Positions 17,897 through 27,036 of a DNA stretch of 64,000 nt are shown here, piece by piece. A program made the position numbers and the translations under genes. The stretch lies in assembly GCF_947498515.1 (NCBI RefSeq), contig NZ_CANMKO010000007.1, positions 237,153-301,152 on the forward strand, written 5' to 3'. Within the stretch, counting starts at the first letter, position 1; the number at the start of each line of letters is the position of its first letter. The stretch comes from an uncultured Pelagimonas sp. GTDB lineage: Bacteria > Pseudomonadota > Alphaproteobacteria > Rhodobacterales > Rhodobacteraceae. The notes beneath the pieces are model-generated. The model did not search any database and was not told the DNA's origin. It worked only from the letters and a program-made list of their open reading frames with translations.

Positions 17897-19294
17897 TCAA
17901 ATTTTGATTGGCTGGTTTTCCCCCACACCCATTCCGATCTCTAGCGGAATCGGAACAATCAACGCGCGTGGCCAAACGACCTCAACTATCGCGCCCTTGC
18001 GTTGCCCGGTGCTCCGGTCAGATTGGTAGGGGTCAGATGCGTTGGCAAAGCTAAGCTCGGCACCGGTGCGTTCCAGCAGTGTTTTGGCGATAAAGAGGCC
18101 CAAACCCATGCCTTCATACTCTGGGCGCGCCTTTTTTTCCCCCTCGCTCCGACGCCGGCGCATGAAGGGATCCCCGATCCGCCCGATGAGATGAGGTGGG
18201 AAACCGCGCCCGTCGTCGACGATTCTGATTGAGATGATGTCTTCGGTCCAGAGGGCTTCAATCCAGACAGAAGTGCGGGCAAAATCTACGGCGTTTTGCA
18301 CCAGATTGCGCAACCCATGGATGATTTCCGGTTGCCTGAGAATCTGTGGTTGCGCATTTTCACCCCCTGGTCCGGGGCCATCTTCTATTAATATTTCTTT
18401 CCCGCGATCCTGATGTGGCTCGGCTGCTTCGCGAATGACTTCAATCAATGGGGCTTGGCGCATATGCAAATCGTCTTTGCCCGCCCGCCCCATAGATCGC
18501 AAAATATCGCGGCATCGATCCGCTTGTTCGCGGATCAATTCGGCGTCTTCTTTTAGCTCGGGCCGATCTTCCAACTCATCAACCAGCTCGGAGGATGTTA
18601 ACTTGATCGTTGCCAAAGGCGTTCCCAACTCATGTGCAGCCGCAGCAACAACGCCACCCAGATCATTCAGTTTCTGCGCGCGCGCTAAGGCCATTTGCGT
18701 CGCGGCCAGTGCATCAGACATGGAGTGCATTTCAAGCGTTATCCGCCGAGAATAGAGCGAAATAAACAGCAACGCGATACAGATCGCGATCCATTGACCA
18801 AAGACGAAAATGTCGGGGATACGCAGAACAAACCCATCTTCTGTGCGCAAGGGCAGGTGAAAATTCACCATCAGAGTCACAAGAACAAGTGCCGTTGATC
18901 CGAGGATAAGCGTCGAACGCAGAGTCAAAACAGAGGCAGACACAGTCACGGGCCCAAGCACAAGCAGGGAAAACGGATTGTTTAAACCACCGGTCAAATA
19001 AAGCAGGAAACACAGTTGCAAAAGGTCAAACATGACCATCAAGAAGTTTTCCGTTTCGCTTAACCGCTTGTTTTCCGGAAACACAAAGATCGCGATAAGG
19101 TTGCCTATGATCGACACACCAATAGCGAGGTAACACAGGCCCAATTCGAGTTGCAGATTGTACATGCGTTGCGCGACTGTGATCGCGGTGATCTGTCCAA
19201 CAATCGCAACCCACCGCAACAAAATCATCGTGCGCAGGCGAATCCAATTGCTGCGTTGGTCTTCGCTGATCAGGCCGAGTTCACTTTGTGTCAT
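17897..19294 (-). CDS. regB: Redox-sensing histidine kinase RegB/PrrB
   Basis: A 465-residue inner-membrane kinase that controls photosynthesis, respiration, nitrogen and carbon fixation genes through RegA in response to quinone pool and oxygen. Start at 19294 (MTQSELGLISEDQ) fits the family; the longer frame to 19549 runs into senC. About six membrane segments occupy the first 170 residues, including the quinone-site heptapeptide in GGLNNPFSLL. The phospho-acceptor is His221 in AAAHELGTPLATIK. The redox-active Cys is Cys261 in DRCRDILRSMG, and the conserved KDDLHMRQAPL box follows. The spacing of His221 and Cys261 equals that of the R. capsulatus protein (His225, Cys265, recalled). It is divergent from senC with a 75-base gap. 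Confidence 0.95.
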   Translation of the reverse strand: MTQSELGLISEDQRSNWIRLRTMILLRWVAIVGQITAITVAQRMYNLQLELGLCYLAIGVSIIGNLIAIFVFPENKRLSETENFLMVMFDLLQLCFLLYLTGGLNNPFSLLVLGPVTVSASVLTLRSTLILGSTALVLVTLMVNFHLPLRTEDGFVLRIPDIFVFGQWIAICIALLFISLYSRRITLEMHSMSDALAATQMALARAQKLNDLGGVVAAAAHELGTPLATIKLTSSELVDELEDRPELKEDAELIREQADRCRDILRSMGRAGKDDLHMRQAPLIEVIREAAEPHQDRGKEILIEDGPGPGGENAQPQILRQPEIIHGLRNLVQNAVDFARTSVWIEALWTEDIISIRIVDDGRGFPPHLIGRIGDPFMRRRRSEGEKKARPEYEGMGLGLFIAKTLLERTGAELSFANASDPYQSDRSTGQRKGAIVEVVWPRALIVPIPLEIGMGVGENQPIKI

Positions 19295-19369
19295 ATGTGC
19301 CCTTTCGCCCCTTGCGCGGGGTGCCCCAAGTGTTACCTGTGCCTGAGTTCGATTGAAAGGGAGAGAGCC

Positions 19370-19996
19370 ATGTCTCGTTTGGCTGCCATATCCGCCTCTG
19401 TTGCTGTTGTCGCATTGATTGGTGCAACGGCTTATATGACGTTGGGCAATTCGTCGGATGATCCGTTTGAGCAATGCCGCACGGGCGCCGTTGCCGGCGG
19501 TGGAGCCGCGATTGGCGGACCGTTCACCTTGGTGAACTCCGAAGGCCAAACTGTGACCGATGTGGATGTGATCACCGAACCGTCACTGATCTATTTCGGC
19601 TATACGTTCTGCCCGGATGTTTGCCCGTTCGATAGCGCGCGCAATTCCGAAGCGGTTGATCTTTTGGCCGAACGCGGAATTAGTACGACACCGGTTTTCA
19701 TTTCGATCGACCCAGAACGTGACACGCCCGAAGTTGTTGGCGAATTTGCATATAACAACCATGAAAAGATGATCGGCCTGACCGGATCACCGGAGCAGGT
19801 CAAAGCGGCGTCGCAAACCTATCGCACCTATTTCAAAGCCCAGCCGGCCGAGGATGAATACTATTTGGTGGATCACTCGACCTTCACCTATTTGGTGTTG
19901 CCCGAGGTCGGATTTGTCGAGTTTTTCCGCCGCGAAACCACTCCGGAACAGATGGCAGATCAAGTTGCTTGCTTTGCAAAGGCCGCGGGAAAGTAG
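19370..19996 (+). CDS. senC: SenC/Sco1-type copper chaperone for cytochrome oxidase
   Basis: A 208-residue protein anchored in the inner membrane by an N-terminal segment (VAVVALIGATAYMTLG) and facing the periplasm. The copper site is visible as CPDVCP near residues 80-84 with a distal His in LVDHSTFTYL near 169; the fold is thioredoxin-like. SenC/PrrC helps to assemble CuA or CuB centres of terminal oxidases and influences RegB signalling in Rhodobacter. The start at 19370 has AAGGGAGAGAG just upstream. It is divergent from regB and followed by regA on the same strand with 77 bases between, the classical regB-senC-regA arrangement. Confidence 0.93.
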   Translation: MSRLAAISASVAVVALIGATAYMTLGNSSDDPFEQCRTGAVAGGGAAIGGPFTLVNSEGQTVTDVDVITEPSLIYFGYTFCPDVCPFDSARNSEAVDLLAERGISTTPVFISIDPERDTPEVVGEFAYNNHEKMIGLTGSPEQVKAASQTYRTYFKAQPAEDEYYLVDHSTFTYLVLPEVGFVEFFRRETTPEQMADQVACFAKAAGK

Positions 19997-20005
19997 AAAC
20001 CGGGT

Positions 20006-20032
20006 TTGACCATGCCATATTACGCATATAAT
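20006..20032 (+). promoter_or_regulatory. Candidate promoter between senC and regA
   Basis: TTGACC (20006-20011) and TATAAT (20027-20032) are near-consensus -35 and -10 elements, though the 15-base spacer is short. It would give regA a transcript separate from senC. Confidence 0.35.
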
Positions 20033-20073
20033 ACTTAGCGTTATTGGCGGGATTTCATCCGGGAGGATAGGCT

Positions 20074-20628
20074 TTGGCGGAACGCAGCATCGAGGAACTC
20101 GGCGACGATAGGTCCCTGTTACTAGTGGACGATGACGAACCTTTTCTGCGGCGATTGGCCAAAGCGATGGAAAAACGTGGATTTGATGTGGAAACGGCTG
20201 GGTCGGTTGCCGCCGGATCCGCAGTCGCCACCGCGCGCCCCCCGGCTTACGCTGTTGTTGACCTTCGCCTAGAGGACGGCAATGGGCTCGATGTGGTTGA
20301 AGTTCTGAGAGAAAAGCGCCCCGACAGCCGCGTGGTCGTACTAACCGGCTATGGCGCAATTGCGACGGCGGTTGCCGCGGTGAAAATTGGCGCGACCGAT
20401 TATTTGTCCAAACCGGCCGATGCAACCGACATCATGAATGCACTTTTGGCCAAGGGGGATGATCTTCCTCCGCCACCAGAAAACCCCATGAGCGCGGATC
20501 GCGTGCGATGGGAGCATATTCAACGGGTGTATGAATTGTGTGATCGCAACGTGTCGGAAACGGCGCGTCGTTTGAACATGCATCGCCGGACTTTGCAGCG
20601 GATATTGGCTAAACGCAGCCCACGTTAA
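20074..20628 (+). CDS. regA: Redox response regulator RegA/PrrA
   Basis: A 184-residue two-domain response regulator. The receiver has the acidic pocket LLLVDDDEP, phosphorylated Asp63 in VVDLRLEDG, and Lys in YLSKPAD. A Pro-rich hinge (DDLPPPPENP) leads to a Fis-type helix-turn-helix, NVSETARRLNMHRRTLQRIL, which binds DNA. The start codon is TTG at 20074, supported by GGGAGGA at 20061-20067; starting there makes Asp63 match the published numbering of R. capsulatus RegA (recalled). It is the partner of RegB across the senC gene. It ends at a bidirectional terminator. Regulated genes elsewhere in such genomes include oxidases and carbon fixation. Confidence 0.95.
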   Translation: MAERSIEELGDDRSLLLVDDDEPFLRRLAKAMEKRGFDVETAGSVAAGSAVATARPPAYAVVDLRLEDGNGLDVVEVLREKRPDSRVVVLTGYGAIATAVAAVKIGATDYLSKPADATDIMNALLAKGDDLPPPPENPMSADRVRWEHIQRVYELCDRNVSETARRLNMHRRTLQRILAKRSPR

Positions 20629-20656
20629 GGCGCGATCGGTTTAGAGATCACGCCTT
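20627..20656. terminator. Bidirectional terminator between regA and the lipoprotein gene
   Basis: AAGGCGCGATC (20627-20637) and GATCACGCCTT (20646-20656) form an 11-bp stem with one mismatch. The T-run is short on both sides, but the convergent position supports it. Confidence 0.5.
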
Positions 20657-20665
20657 TCTGGTGCT

Positions 20666-21379
20666 TTAAAGCAACGACAGCTGAGCGCGGGCCGATACGG
20701 CTTCGGCTTCTAGCTTGTTTGTTTCCGCGATGTACCAATCAATGCCTGTTTGCCCTTGGGCCTGTGCATCCATCAGCGCGGATTTCGCTTGGCGTGCTTG
20801 ACTGGCGCTTAGCGTCAGAGCTTGGGCAACGTCACCGCGCACCTGACGAATTTCGGCAAGTCTGGCGTCATAGGCCTGTTGAGACAGGTTCCCTTGGGCC
20901 ATTTGTTGCTTCATCTGTGCAATTTCGGCATCTTGCTTGGCGACAAGTTCGGCAACACCACCTGAAACGACATCCATTTGATCATTGGTTTTGCGTAGGC
21001 TTGGAAGAACGCGGTTCAATTCGACGATCTCAACCCGCTTTTTCGCCTGTGCTTTGCCAGTGGCATTTCCGGCAACGCCGCCGATCACACCGCCGACAAG
21101 GGCCGCCTGAGCGCATTGAGCTTTGGAGCCACCAGCAATCGCCAACCCACATCCCGCAACGGCCCCAAGGGCGGCACCCTTGAATGTTGTTTTACGTACG
21201 AGGTCTTTGGACATGCGGTCCAATGCTTGGGCCTGATGGGCCAAAGTCCGCTCTTGTTCGGTCTGAACCATCGGCATGGCATCCCGATTCATCGAGGATG
21301 CAAAAGGTGTTTTGGTTTGTGCGCAACCTGCGACGGTTAACACAAGAATGGCGGCAAAAGCTGATTTCAGACGAAACAC
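20666..21379 (-). CDS. Glycine-zipper outer-membrane lipoprotein, function unknown
   Basis: A 237-residue predicted lipoprotein. The GTG at 21379 is chosen because GGAG lies 7 bases upstream and it gives a short signal with a lipobox (LTVAGC). After an N-terminal helix (QTEQERTLAHQAQALDRM) there is a glycine-zipper segment of about 45 residues (GAALGAVAGCGLAIAG ... GGVIGGVAGNATGKA) that should insert in or pack against a membrane. The C-terminal half is long alpha-helical, probably coiled coil, rich in Gln and Ala. Comparable proteins of the Rhodobacterales are annotated only as hypothetical or glycine-zipper proteins. It is convergent with regA, and no operon partner is evident. Envelope localisation is firm; the function is unknown. 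Confidence 0.7.
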   Translation of the reverse strand: MFRLKSAFAAILVLTVAGCAQTKTPFASSMNRDAMPMVQTEQERTLAHQAQALDRMSKDLVRKTTFKGAALGAVAGCGLAIAGGSKAQCAQAALVGGVIGGVAGNATGKAQAKKRVEIVELNRVLPSLRKTNDQMDVVSGGVAELVAKQDAEIAQMKQQMAQGNLSQQAYDARLAEIRQVRGDVAQALTLSASQARQAKSALMDAQAQGQTGIDWYIAETNKLEAEAVSARAQLSLL

Positions 21380-21503
21380 GACTGGTCTCCAAACAAATCT
21401 TTTTAGGGGGAAATCCCCTGTTGAAAACTCTATCGCCTGCAATTGGGGCAAGAATGTGGAAGATTTGTTTCTAATGCGCGAAAAATTAACCTTTTGGGCG
21501 AAC

Positions 21504-21989
21504 TTACAGGTCGTAGCGCTTCAAAACCTTGTCTACCGCCTCACCGCTGTCCAGGATCACACCCCGTTTCATCGCGTAATCTTCGAACCCCCGGCTTTGA
21601 TAATACGCAAGGCCGCCGCTGTTGTCGGCGCGAATGTTGGCATTGATCCACCGATAGCCAAGCTGCCGTGCCGCTTCCTTGGTTTTCTCAAATAGCTTGG
21701 ATCCGATCCCCATCTTGACCCGACCAACCTTGGCAAAAGTCGCGATATCCACGGCCTCGTCCGGGAGATAGGCTTCTGGTTTGATCAGTTGAAATCCCAA
21801 AACGTCACCGGCTTCATCTTCGGCGATGTGCCAGGCTGACACATTGGTATCGCTTTGCATCCAATCCCGGAGGTCCTGAGGCGAAACGGGAGTGGTTAAT
21901 GCCGTTGTCCCACCTTCGGCAATGATCTCATTTAACAAATTTGCCATCGGACGGGCATCTAAGGGGCCAGCGCGGCGCACAGTAATCAT
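21504..21989 (-). CDS. GNAT-family N-acetyltransferase
   Basis: A 161-residue acetyl-CoA-dependent acyltransferase. The acetyl-CoA loop is VGRVKMGIGSKLFEKTKEAAR (R/Q-x-x-G-x-G/A form, KMGIGSKL), followed by a strand INANIRADNSGGLAYYQSRGFEDY, the usual motif B where Asn and Tyr contact the substrate. The acceptor substrate is unknown. Start at 21989 overlaps the stop of the HD-domain gene by 4 bases (ATGA), so the two are co-translated. A distinct promoter is not visible. Confidence 0.85.
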   Translation of the reverse strand: MITVRRAGPLDARPMANLLNEIIAEGGTTALTTPVSPQDLRDWMQSDTNVSAWHIAEDEAGDVLGFQLIKPEAYLPDEAVDIATFAKVGRVKMGIGSKLFEKTKEAARQLGYRWINANIRADNSGGLAYYQSRGFEDYAMKRGVILDSGEAVDKVLKRYDL

Positions 21990-22585
21990 GACATGTCCTT
22001 CATCAAGGCGGCATGGCGAGCGGTAAAATCTTGTCTTGCTAGAACCGGCGCGCGGAGTTTGATGTGAAGATCGGAAATAAGATCAAGATCAGGCGCGCCA
22101 AAAAGCTTGTCGGCTTCGTCTCGGGTGAACCCGGCAATCTCAACCGCTTCCATCCACGCACTGATCCGATCGGCCTTTTTGATCAGCTTTTTAAGCCGAA
22201 CCGTCGTGGTCGCGCGCAATCCAAACCGAATGTGAATGGCGGCGGTCAATCGTTTGTCGAGCTCTTCGTAATCGGGGCCAACGGCGGCTTTGACCGGTGA
22301 AATCATGTCGCCAATCACGTATTCCGGCGCATCATGCAACAGAGCGGTCAAGCGCTCAGCCGTTGTGGCCTTGGGGTGAATTCGGCCAAAAAGTTCCTCG
22401 ACCAAGAGGGAATGTTCGGCCACCGAATAGGCGAAATCGCCTTTGGTTTGACCGTTCCAACGCGCCACAAAAGCCAAGCCATGGGCGATATCCTCGATCT
22501 CGATATCAACAGGAGTGGGATCCAACAGATCGAGTCTGCGCCCCGATAGCATTCGTTGCCATGCCCGTGTCTGCTTTGTTGCCAT
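21986..22585 (-). CDS. HD-domain phosphohydrolase, YfbR/5'-nucleotidase-like
   Basis: A 199-residue metal-dependent phosphohydrolase. The HD motif set is visible: first His in SVAEHSLLVEELF, HD in LTALLHDAPEYVIGDMISPVK, and Asp further on in IKKADRISAWMEAVE. The arrangement LLHDAPE...D-x-x-x-P-V-K is typical of the YfbR/YedJ-like group, which hydrolyses deoxynucleoside 5'-monophosphates. The ATG at 22585 (MATKQTRAWQRML) is preferred, with GAGGGTGGC upstream; a longer frame to 22636 lacks family support. It forms a two-gene unit with the GNAT gene through an ATGA overlap. Confidence 0.82.
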   Translation of the reverse strand: MATKQTRAWQRMLSGRRLDLLDPTPVDIEIEDIAHGLAFVARWNGQTKGDFAYSVAEHSLLVEELFGRIHPKATTAERLTALLHDAPEYVIGDMISPVKAAVGPDYEELDKRLTAAIHIRFGLRATTTVRLKKLIKKADRISAWMEAVEIAGFTRDEADKLFGAPDLDLISDLHIKLRAPVLARQDFTARHAALMKDMS

Positions 22586-22722
22586 TCTGCCACCCTCGTT
22601 TTGTGTTGCCGCGAAATTGCCACATTTGATGCGCATGCTAAAGGTCTGGGATCACTTGCTGCCGACTTACACGTGACAAGACGTGTTTGGGTTTGTGCCT
22701 GATCTGATCCCATATTTGAACC

Positions 22723-22775
22723 GAGGGGGGCATGTTCCTCTCCCGGCGTGCCCTCCTCATATTCACAGCAATATG
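22723..22775 (+). other. Two tandem hairpins in the leader of the small secreted-protein gene
   Basis: GAGGGGGGCATG (22723-22734) pairs with CGTGCCCTCCTC (22747-22758), 12 bp with two G-U wobbles; CATATT (22758-22763) pairs with AATATG (22770-22775) directly before the AAGGA ribosome site. No known riboswitch was recognised. Confidence 0.4.
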
Positions 22776-22788
22776 AAAGGACCACGTC

Positions 22789-23106
22789 ATGTTCAAACGT
22801 CTCATGAATGCCGCCCTCGTTTTCGGAATGGCCGCGATTGCCCCACCCGCATTTGCCCAAACACATTGCGCCCCGCGCGACGTTGTGGTGGAGCGTTTGC
22901 AGAAAGCCTATTCCGAACAACTCACCTCTGGCGGATTAACACAAGGTGACCCAGCCAAATCTGTTGTCGAAATCTGGACATCCAAGGAAACGGGATCCTT
23001 CACCGTTTTGGTTTCAACGGCCTCTGGCCTAAGTTGCATCGTCGCTGCGGGGACCGAGTTTTTTGAAGCCGCTCCGATCAAGAAGTCGGATGGAATTCCC
23101 AGTTAA
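22789..23106 (+). CDS. Small secreted protein, function unknown
   Basis: A 105-residue protein with a clear Sec signal peptide (MFKRLMNAALVFGMAAIAPPAFA, cleavage expected after AFA; the run is given in two parts: NAALVFGMAAIA and PPAFAQ). The mature part has two cysteines (about residues 27 and 82) that could form a disulfide, and a DVVVERLQKAYSEQ helix. No catalytic motif is seen. An AAGGA ribosome site lies 8 bases before the ATG, within a structured leader. It stands alone between the divergent HD gene and ahcY, 130 bases upstream of the latter. Similar short periplasmic proteins are widespread in Rhodobacterales with no assigned role. Confidence 0.7.
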   Translation: MFKRLMNAALVFGMAAIAPPAFAQTHCAPRDVVVERLQKAYSEQLTSGGLTQGDPAKSVVEIWTSKETGSFTVLVSTASGLSCIVAAGTEFFEAAPIKKSDGIPS

Positions 23107-23236
23107 CAAACGCTCTTTGTTCTATTGGGTGTAAAGGAAACGTGAATAGCTTGCTTTGCTGGTTTATGCGCGTTGCCCGCGCGTTCGGGGAATGATAGGC
23201 CGTGCGCCAACGGATCAATCAACCGGAGGCAGGCTC

Positions 23237-24628
23237 ATGGCCGCAGATTACATCGTCAAAGACATTGCGCTGGCCGAATTTGGCCGCAAAGAGCTCGACA
23301 TCGCTGAAACGGAAATGCCGGGCCTGATGGCACTGCGCGAAGAGTTTGGCGAAAGCCAGCCGCTAAAAGGTGCGCGGATCGTCGGGTCGTTGCACATGAC
23401 CATCCAAACCGCGGTATTGATCGAAACGCTGGTTGCCTTGGGGGCCGATGTGCGCTGGGCGTCGTGCAACATTTTCTCGACCCAAGACCACGCAGCCGCG
23501 GCGATTGCCGAGGCAGGAGTTCCTGTTTTCGCCATCAAAGGTCAGTCGCTGGTTGAGCATTGGGATTACCTTGATAAATCCTTCATGTTCCCAGAAGGGG
23601 CTAATCTTATCCTAGACGATGGCGGCGATGCGACGCTTTATGTGTTGCTGGGTGCGCGCGTTGAGGCAGGCGAAGTGGATTTGATCGAAATTCCGACTTC
23701 GGAAGAAGAAGAAGCCATCTTTGCTCAGATCAAAAAGCGCATGGCCGCCAGCCCCGGTTGGTTCACCAAAACGCGCGAAGCGATTTTGGGTGTGTCCGAA
23801 GAGACAACCACCGGCGTTCACCGCTTGTATGATTTGGCGAAAAACGGTCAGCTGCCGTTCCCGGCGATTAACGTCAACGACAGTGTGACCAAGTCGAAGT
23901 TCGACAACAAATACGGTTGTAAAGAATCTCTGGTCGACGGGATTCGTCGTGCCACCGACACCATGATGGCCGGTAAAGTCGCGGTTGTTTGCGGTTATGG
24001 CGATGTTGGCAAAGGCTCTGCGGCGTCGCTGGCCGGTGCTGGTGCCCGTGTGAAAGTGACCGAAGCCGATCCGATTTGCGCCCTTCAGGCGGCGATGGAC
24101 GGTTTTGAGGTTGTTTTGTTGGAAGACGTTGTCGATTCTGCCGATGTGTTCATCACCACAACCGGCAACAAGGACGTGATCCGCATCGAGCATATGCGCG
24201 AGATGAAGAACATGGCCATCGTTGGCAACATCGGTCACTTTGACAACGAAATTCAGGTTGCCTCGCTCAAAAACCACAAATGGACCAACATCAAGGACCA
24301 GGTGGACATGATCGAAATGCCATCCGGCAACAAGATCATCCTGCTGTCCGAGGGTCGTTTGTTGAACCTTGGCAATGCCACCGGGCACCCGTCTTTTGTG
24401 ATGTCGGCGTCCTTTACCAACCAAGTTCTGGCACAGATTGAGCTTTGGACAAATGGCGACGAATACAAGCCGGGCGTGTTCATTCTCCCTAAGCATTTGG
24501 ATGAGAAAGTTGCGCGCCTACACTTGGGGCGGATCGGTGTTAAACTGACCGAGCTGTCGGCAGAGCAGGCGGCCTATATTGGGGTCAAACCCGAAGGCCC
24601 GTTCAAGCCAGAGCACTACCGCTACTAA
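23237..24628 (+). CDS. ahcY: Adenosylhomocysteinase (S-adenosylhomocysteine hydrolase)
   Basis: A 463-residue NAD-bound enzyme that splits S-adenosylhomocysteine into adenosine and homocysteine, closing the methyl cycle in the cytoplasm. Seen: [21 protein letters not shown] (substrate His in SLHMTIQT), the [15 protein letters not shown] box, [24 protein letters not shown] with catalytic Lys and Asp, the NAD Rossmann loop [12 protein letters not shown], and the C-terminal [13 protein letters not shown] with the conserved Lys-Tyr end. The start at 23237 with GGAGGC upstream gives the normal length; a longer frame to 23156 is not supported. It ends 6 bases from the convergent hybrid kinase gene. 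The 130-base leader holds no riboswitch I can recognise. Confidence 0.98.
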   Translation: MAADYIVKDIALAEFGRKELDIAETEMPGLMALREEFGESQPLKGARIVGSLHMTIQTAVLIETLVALGADVRWASCNIFSTQDHAAAAIAEAGVPVFAIKGQSLVEHWDYLDKSFMFPEGANLILDDGGDATLYVLLGARVEAGEVDLIEIPTSEEEEAIFAQIKKRMAASPGWFTKTREAILGVSEETTTGVHRLYDLAKNGQLPFPAINVNDSVTKSKFDNKYGCKESLVDGIRRATDTMMAGKVAVVCGYGDVGKGSAASLAGAGARVKVTEADPICALQAAMDGFEVVLLEDVVDSADVFITTTGNKDVIRIEHMREMKNMAIVGNIGHFDNEIQVASLKNHKWTNIKDQVDMIEMPSGNKIILLSEGRLLNLGNATGHPSFVMSASFTNQVLAQIELWTNGDEYKPGVFILPKHLDEKVARLHLGRIGVKLTELSAEQAAYIGVKPEGPFKPEHYRY

Positions 24629-24634
24629 AAAGAC

Positions 24635-26869
24635 CTAAGGACCCGGTGATTGACCGGTGTTATCGGGGCCAAGGTGAGCGACGATTGTGTCGATCAGCTT
24701 GGCCCTTTTTACTGGCTTGGCCAAAAACCCATTCATTCCCGACGCGCGACATGCTTTGCGGTCCTCCGGTAAAGCGTTGGCGGTCAGCGCCAAAATAGGT
24801 GTGTTCCGGGAGCTTTGTTTTTCTTCGATCATCCTGATTAACTGTGTCGCCTCATGTCCGTTCATTTCCGGCATGGCGATATCCATCAACACAAGATCAG
24901 GGTGCAGTGTTTCAAACATCTCGACGGCTTCAAGGCCGTTATTGGCCAAATTGATATTGGCCCCGGTGTTTTTAAGCAGCTTTTGGACAACGAGTTGATT
25001 GGTTCGATTGTCCTCAGCCAAGAGGATGCGAACCTTGGACAAATCTGGGTCTTGTGAATTGATTTTGGTGTTTGGCTGTTTTCCAAAACTTTGATCCAGA
25101 GCGCGGCAGAGCGCCGTGCTAAACTCTCGGAGTTTGATGGGCTTGCGGAACGACCCCGAAAACCCCCGCTGTTTGATTTTGTTGGAAGAATGATCGCGAT
25201 CGGCACGCAGCATTATAATGCAAGGAAGATCGGTGATAGATTTCATCTCATCCATCAAGTCAGCGCTATTCTTGTCACCAATCCCGTGGTCAATCAGGCA
25301 AAGATCCGGTTGAATACTCTGATTTTTCAGGGTTTCGAGCATTTCCAACGCGCTGCGACCGGATGGGCACGCCACGGGTTGCGCCCCAAAGAGGCGGAGC
25401 GTTCTGCATAGTGACCGGCTCATGCTCTGGCGGCTTTCTGCTATCAAAACACGCTTGCCCGCGAGCAAATCCTGTGACCTATTCCAGTACTCTTGGCTGT
25501 CTTTTGAGCATTCAATCTGTTTGAGGGGCAGGCGTATCTCAAATTCTGACCCCATCCCAAGGTCAGAGACCGCGGATAGGGAACCGCCCATCAATCGCGT
25601 CAGTTTGGATGTGATCGTCAAGCCAAGTCCAACGCCATCAAAGCGTCGGGTTGCGCCGTTTTCGATCTGGGAAAAAGCCTCAAAAATCTTATCAAGCTGG
25701 TCTTCTGCTATGCCAACACCGGTATCCGATACAGTTATAGTGACTTGACCGTCTTGAGTGTTTCCCAGCGAAATGCTGACATGACCGGCCATCGTAAATT
25801 TCGCGGCGTTGCCGACTAGGTTTAACAAGCATTGGCGTATACGCGCAGCGTCCCCTTCAAAACACAGCGTGTCGGGCATTTCGCTGTCGACGGTGATTTC
25901 GACAGATTTTGCCGAAAGTGAGGACGCAAAAATAGTGGCAACATCTTCACCCAGTTGGCGCAAGTTGAACGGTGTGTTGACCAGCTCGAGTTGACCGGAT
26001 TCAATCTTGGAGAAATCAAGCAGATCATTGATGATGCGCAGCAGAGCGGTTGAGCTTTGAGATATCGTGGAAACGATGGATCGTTGTTCAGAATTCAACT
26101 CTGATCGTTCCAACAAATCAAACATGCCGATGACGCCATTCATCGGCGTTCTAAGTTCATGGCTCATCTGAGCAAGGAACGCAGATTTTGTTTGTTCTGC
26201 TTTTTCCGCCCGTTGGCGGGCCTGTCGCAGATGCAGAACCAGTTTCCTTAGTCGAAACCAAAACGCCAGAACAATCCCAAACGGAATAATCATGGCCGCC
26301 ACAATCAACAGCCCAATGGTCAAAATCAGTTTGGTAAACAGTGTCCGTACATCAACCGCCGCATCTGTCACATCAAGATAGGCTTCGAACACGCCGGCAA
26401 GCTGCCCATCAATGAAAATAGGAATATAGGATTCGGCAAAGTGATCCGGTGCGCTCAGGTCATGGGACCCATCACATATCTCTGTCGCCGGTTGCCCAGT
26501 TGTCAGTACATGATGAAGCGGTGTGCTTGCCCCTAAATGGGTGTCGTGCGGATCACTTGAAATCTCGCTATGTCCGGATTCCAAGACAAGCTGCCCCTGA
26601 AGATTAAATAGTTTGAATCGAAATACGTCAGAGGAATTGCGATAGTTTTCAAGGCGATCCTGTTCTTCCGCGGACAAGGGTGTTCCACTTAACCAGCCTT
26701 CAATCTGAGATTCCTCTGCGGTTAAAATGCGAAGCCACATTTGCGCAGACTGTTCTGCGCGCGCGGTCATCTCTCCTTGGGCAGCGGAAAAGCTAAGCCG
26801 ACTACCGAGCCAAAGGCACAGAGCTAAGGCGACAAAAGACGCGAAAAAGACAGTTAGAGTTCGGCGCAT
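24635..26869 (-). CDS. Hybrid sensor histidine kinase with two receiver domains
   Basis: A 744-residue membrane kinase. Order: membrane segment 1 (about 5-28), a periplasmic sensor of about 140 residues, membrane segment 2 (near [18 protein letters not shown]), a short coiled coil, dimerisation/His box [19 protein letters not shown], ATPase with N box LVGNAAKFT and G boxes DTGVGIAED and GLGLTI, then two receivers. The first receiver keeps an Asp (LCLIDHG) and a Lys (FRKPIK) but has AES instead of an acidic pair, so it may be poorly phosphorylated. The second has [23 protein letters not shown] and FLAKPVK and looks functional. No HPt domain is present, so a separate phosphotransfer protein is required. 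It is a lone gene, with ahcY convergent and trpB-like downstream of its promoter side. The signal is unknown. Confidence 0.92.
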   Translation of the reverse strand: MRRTLTVFFASFVALALCLWLGSRLSFSAAQGEMTARAEQSAQMWLRILTAEESQIEGWLSGTPLSAEEQDRLENYRNSSDVFRFKLFNLQGQLVLESGHSEISSDPHDTHLGASTPLHHVLTTGQPATEICDGSHDLSAPDHFAESYIPIFIDGQLAGVFEAYLDVTDAAVDVRTLFTKLILTIGLLIVAAMIIPFGIVLAFWFRLRKLVLHLRQARQRAEKAEQTKSAFLAQMSHELRTPMNGVIGMFDLLERSELNSEQRSIVSTISQSSTALLRIINDLLDFSKIESGQLELVNTPFNLRQLGEDVATIFASSLSAKSVEITVDSEMPDTLCFEGDAARIRQCLLNLVGNAAKFTMAGHVSISLGNTQDGQVTITVSDTGVGIAEDQLDKIFEAFSQIENGATRRFDGVGLGLTITSKLTRLMGGSLSAVSDLGMGSEFEIRLPLKQIECSKDSQEYWNRSQDLLAGKRVLIAESRQSMSRSLCRTLRLFGAQPVACPSGRSALEMLETLKNQSIQPDLCLIDHGIGDKNSADLMDEMKSITDLPCIIMLRADRDHSSNKIKQRGFSGSFRKPIKLREFSTALCRALDQSFGKQPNTKINSQDPDLSKVRILLAEDNRTNQLVVQKLLKNTGANINLANNGLEAVEMFETLHPDLVLMDIAMPEMNGHEATQLIRMIEEKQSSRNTPILALTANALPEDRKACRASGMNGFLAKPVKRAKLIDTIVAHLGPDNTGQSPGP

Positions 26870-26958
26870 TCAGACAAGTACCTATTCGGCGTCTGACTTT
26901 GTTAAACGGTCCTTGTTAACGAGCCCTGAAGTGCGACAAAGAAGAGTTGTGTCAGAGG

Positions 26959-27031
26959 CAGATAACTGCAGTCAATTATCTGAATTTGATAAGTGCCCCT
27001 GCCGAGGTTTTGAGCTGGATCGGCAGGGGGC
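26959..27031. terminator. Hairpins downstream of the trpB-like gene
   Basis: CAGATAA (26959-26965) and TTATCTG (26976-26982) form a 7-bp stem; GCCCCTGCCGA (26995-27005) and TCGGCAGGGG (27020-27029) form a 10-11-bp stem just past the trpB-like stop at 27037. There is no clear T-run, so termination is inferred from position and stem strength. Confidence 0.45.
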
Positions 27032-27036
27032 GTTTG

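Noticed and set aside
23107..23236. SAH or SAM riboswitch before ahcY
   Set aside because: The leader has a small GCGCG/CGCGC stem but does not show the conserved core I know for SAH, SAM-II or SAM-V RNAs.
23612..24496. 294-residue minus-strand frame opposite ahcY
   Set aside because: Shadow of ahcY; no start context and no recognisable domain.
26902..26919. Pair of TTAA sites upstream of the hybrid kinase
   Set aside because: Spacing is 10 bases, not 7, and no TTAACC half is present, so not a CtrA box.
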